Assembly: GCA_963675135.1 (NCBI GenBank)
Contig: OY776128.1
Coordinates: forward strand, 71,864,670 to 71,928,669
Length of the DNA stretch: 64,000 nucleotides
Source of the DNA: Galeopsis tetrahit
Lineage: Eukaryota > Streptophyta > Magnoliopsida > Lamiales > Lamiaceae
Reading direction: 5' to 3'
Shown here: positions 62,301 through 64,000 of the stretch, in pieces
How positions within the stretch are numbered: position 1 is the stretch's first letter
Layout: each line of letters opens with the position of its first letter
Notes under the pieces: model-generated
The model's database searches: none
Told to the model about the DNA's origin: nothing
What the model saw: the letters and a program-made list of their open reading frames with translations, nothing else
Position numbers and translations under genes: made by a program

Positions 62301-63809
62301 TTATTGACTTGGTCTTTGAATCAGTTTTATCTTGTTCGGCCTTTGACTCAGGCATCTGTTCCCCAGCCTTCAACTCAGGTTTTTCTTGCTCAGTATTGGA
62401 CTGAGATTTCTCTTGCTTGGCCTTTAACTCAGGTTTCACTTGCTCAGCATTAGCCTTGGGTTTCCCTGTAAATTTACTCGGCATATCAATATTTTACAGC
62501 ATAATTTTGGATAATTCAAATAAAAATATAGTAAAAAATGGGATACAATTATTTGCACGGTTCAGTGGAATATCTTCATCATCCTCAGACTCAAATTCAA
62601 ATGCAGATTCATCTGGACAAAATATATATGCACAAGTCAGTGAAAAAAACCGTGAGTACACAGCAATGTAGTAAAGAAGTGAAATGGGGAGAAATAATCA
62701 CCAGATTCTCCCTCGAGCAACTCAGTATCAATGAACAGCAGACAGGGGGTCAAGGAATAAAATGTTTGGAAGTGCTAAAAATTCAAAATATTTAAGAACT
62801 TAAAAATGTGCAATCATAAAGGATATTCTTCTCCTAATGAGTTACTGGCCTTGTATCCATAAAAATAGACGCTCCCACCATTCCAGTCATGAGATAGCTC
62901 AAATTCCCGGTCAAACAGCATGTCAAATTGGTGCTGAGGTAACTTATTAGTGATGAGTGTTCCAAGGACAAGTTTCTTTCCGTCAACATTGACAAATAAG
63001 CTTACAGATTCTTTTCCTTTCACATTTTTATGTTCACCAAGAGAAGCCTGCAGCGAATGGGGGGTGGGAGTGGGATGGGGTCGTTATATATTGTTCAAAC
63101 AAAAGTACATAACACGAACGGTATGGAGATTGTGAAAACAGACAAAAGTATACCTGAGAAAGATGCAAAATCGTGCCAAAACCAGGCGAGACCTTAAAAG
63201 GCTCTCTTTTTTTCACCTCAACACCTACAAGTTGATGATTGTTATTCACCATAACAACTATATAACTATATAATATTAACTGGCAGATCATATGTGGCAT
63301 GAAACCTAGATATACTTCATAAAAACAAGTAAAAGATTCACAAAGATTGGGCTATCACATGAACCACATAATTCAGAGAGGAAAAGGCATGGGCTCACAG
63401 TCACAGCAGTTCACCAAACAGAACAAAAACAAACTAATGTTATGCAGAACTAAACTTGTCACCAGTGATATGCTATCATTCACCCTACACTCTAAATAAT
63501 CTACATATAAAAACAAAATATTATTCCTTAATTCAGCGATGCAAGTCAGCAACAAAAAAAATTTAAATTTATTTGTCGCAATTAAATCAAAACTATCTTA
63601 CTGCTACTAATAATGCACTTCCACCCACATGCAAACTTTTGACTGAAGCATTTGTCACATACAAACAACAAGACAAAAATGTAACAATCTTTCGGATAGA
63701 AAAAAGAGAATAGCAATCATATAAGTAAATCATACACTAATAAAATATAAGAGAAGATTCCGGCGACCATTATAGGTAGAGAGAATTTACCCCAAAACTC
63801 TGTGTCCAT
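59325..63809 (-). CDS. HD2-type (HDT) histone deacetylase with a greatly expanded linker
   Basis: A plant-specific nucleolar histone deacetylase family with a nucleoplasmin-like N-terminal domain. Seven exons on the minus strand: 63791-63809, 63154-63224, 62846-63047, 62559-62612, 61075-62465, 59804-59894, 59325-59389. They total 1893 bp, or 630 aa. The start MDTEFWGVEVKKREPF matches the MEFWG hallmark. His27 (TILHLSQ) and the Asp in QFDMLFDREFELSH match the residues proposed for activity. An acidic patch (FEFESEDDEDIP) follows, then a Lys/Glu-rich repeat array in exon 5 (residues ~116-579). The end EEHAKARHGVEK is the second half of the HD2 C2H2 finger, but the two Cys are absent. Family members are about 200-310 aa, so this is twice as long. 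FKBP-type nucleoplasmin proteins are excluded, since no FKBP domain follows. Confidence 0.88.
60400..60900 (-). pseudogene. LINE fragment in HD2 intron 5
   Basis: Minus-strand pieces in shifting frames read 'CKLAWDILQCPKDIWLL', 'SSIWTGIRRHFPRLREESRW' and 'SRVSFWNDKLLGYVISEQIG', typical of the region between RT and zf-RVT in plant LINEs. They sit in the 1180-bp intron 59895-61074. No complete domain is left. Confidence 0.75.
61140..62440 (-). repeat. In-frame tandem repeat array in HD2 exon 5
   Basis: Repeats of ~20-45 codons are built from EQEKPELKAEQQMPEPKAEQ and TDSKAKRKKSESN modules. A higher-order unit of 456 bp (152 codons) is nearly identical between about 61531-61750 and 61987-62206. 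All unit lengths keep the frame. The composition is alternating Glu/Lys with regular Pro. Confidence 0.92.
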
Positions 63810-63855
63810 GGCTGAAAGAGCAGAGCGTGAATTTGAGAGTGTCGTATGATGGATA

Positions 63856-63863
63856 TAGGGTTT
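63856..63863 (-). promoter_or_regulatory. Telo-box in the HD2 gene leader/promoter
   Basis: The minus strand reads AAACCCTA about 50 bp upstream of the start codon. Such telo-boxes are common near the transcription start of plant genes for ribosome biogenesis and nucleolar proteins, which fits an HD2 gene. Only the sequence match is seen. Confidence 0.5.
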
Positions 63864-64000
63864 TAGAGAGAGGGAGGCGCTGGTAGCGCGATTATTTAAA
63901 GAAGCGCTACGGTTACATCACACAGTGGAGAAAAGCGTGCTTAGCGTTGTTGCGCGTGTACGTTGAGCACTAAATTTGCGATAGGCGCAGGCTATATACC

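Noticed and set aside
61287..62453. Long plus-strand frames opposite the HD2 repeat exon
   Set aside because: They are complements of the Lys/Glu repeat. The minus-strand frame is supported by splice sites and the family match.

Overview
The window is nuclear DNA of a flowering plant, most likely a eudicot. It has long AT-rich intergenic stretches, multi-exon genes with plant-type introns, and plant-specific families (an AHL AT-hook protein, an HD2-type histone deacetylase, a chloroplast type II peroxiredoxin). It also carries dense plant transposons: CACTA, Ty1/copia, L1-like LINEs, tRNA-derived SINEs, Stowaway and Harbinger MITEs, and a MULE. The Stowaway CTCCCTCCGTCCC ends and the LTR style would fit a lamiid, but the species cannot be fixed from this sequence.

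Layout. 1-22.1 kb is a gene-poor repeat region. It holds a 5'-truncated LINE (3445-7042, minus), a ~0.7-kb retroposon (7160-7868), SINEs, many MITEs, a 1.26-kb long-TIR MULE (12751-14014) and a composite tandem-repeat island (19999-21333). 22.5-26.6 kb holds two tail-to-tail genes: an AHL gene (plus) and an FCP1/SCP-like phosphatase-fold gene (minus). 30041-40099 is one complete 10.06-kb CACTA element with matching CACTA ends and a 3-bp target duplication. It carries an intact TNP1/Ptta-type gene, a TNP2-type transposase broken by three stops, a divergent GRF zinc-finger ORF, and repeat clusters in front of each apparent promoter. 40.7-44.0 kb holds a small LEA-like hydrophilic-protein gene with a G-box promoter, and a convergent chloroplast peroxiredoxin IIE gene. 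46.6-51.3 kb is a nest: a very young copia element that lacks most of gag sits in an older minus-strand solo LTR, itself bracketed by a 67-bp direct repeat. 52.5-56.9 kb is a complete 17-exon cytosolic enolase gene. 58-64 kb holds a second copy of the retroposon, a SINE with a perfect target duplication, and a minus-strand HD2-type gene whose fifth exon has grown into a 464-codon charged repeat array.

The six host genes are unrelated single-copy functions rather than a pathway. The four multi-exon structures (AHL, FCP1-like, enolase, HD2) were assembled exon by exon from splice signals, and each total coding length is divisible by three, which supports them. The points most worth a second look are the HD2 repeat expansion, the CACTA promoter modules with the GRF ORF, a phosphatase-fold protein lacking its nucleophile, three GC-AG introns, a ubiquitin-conjugating-enzyme exon fragment without its start codon, and a triple hairpin repeat at 44.7-45.0 kb.
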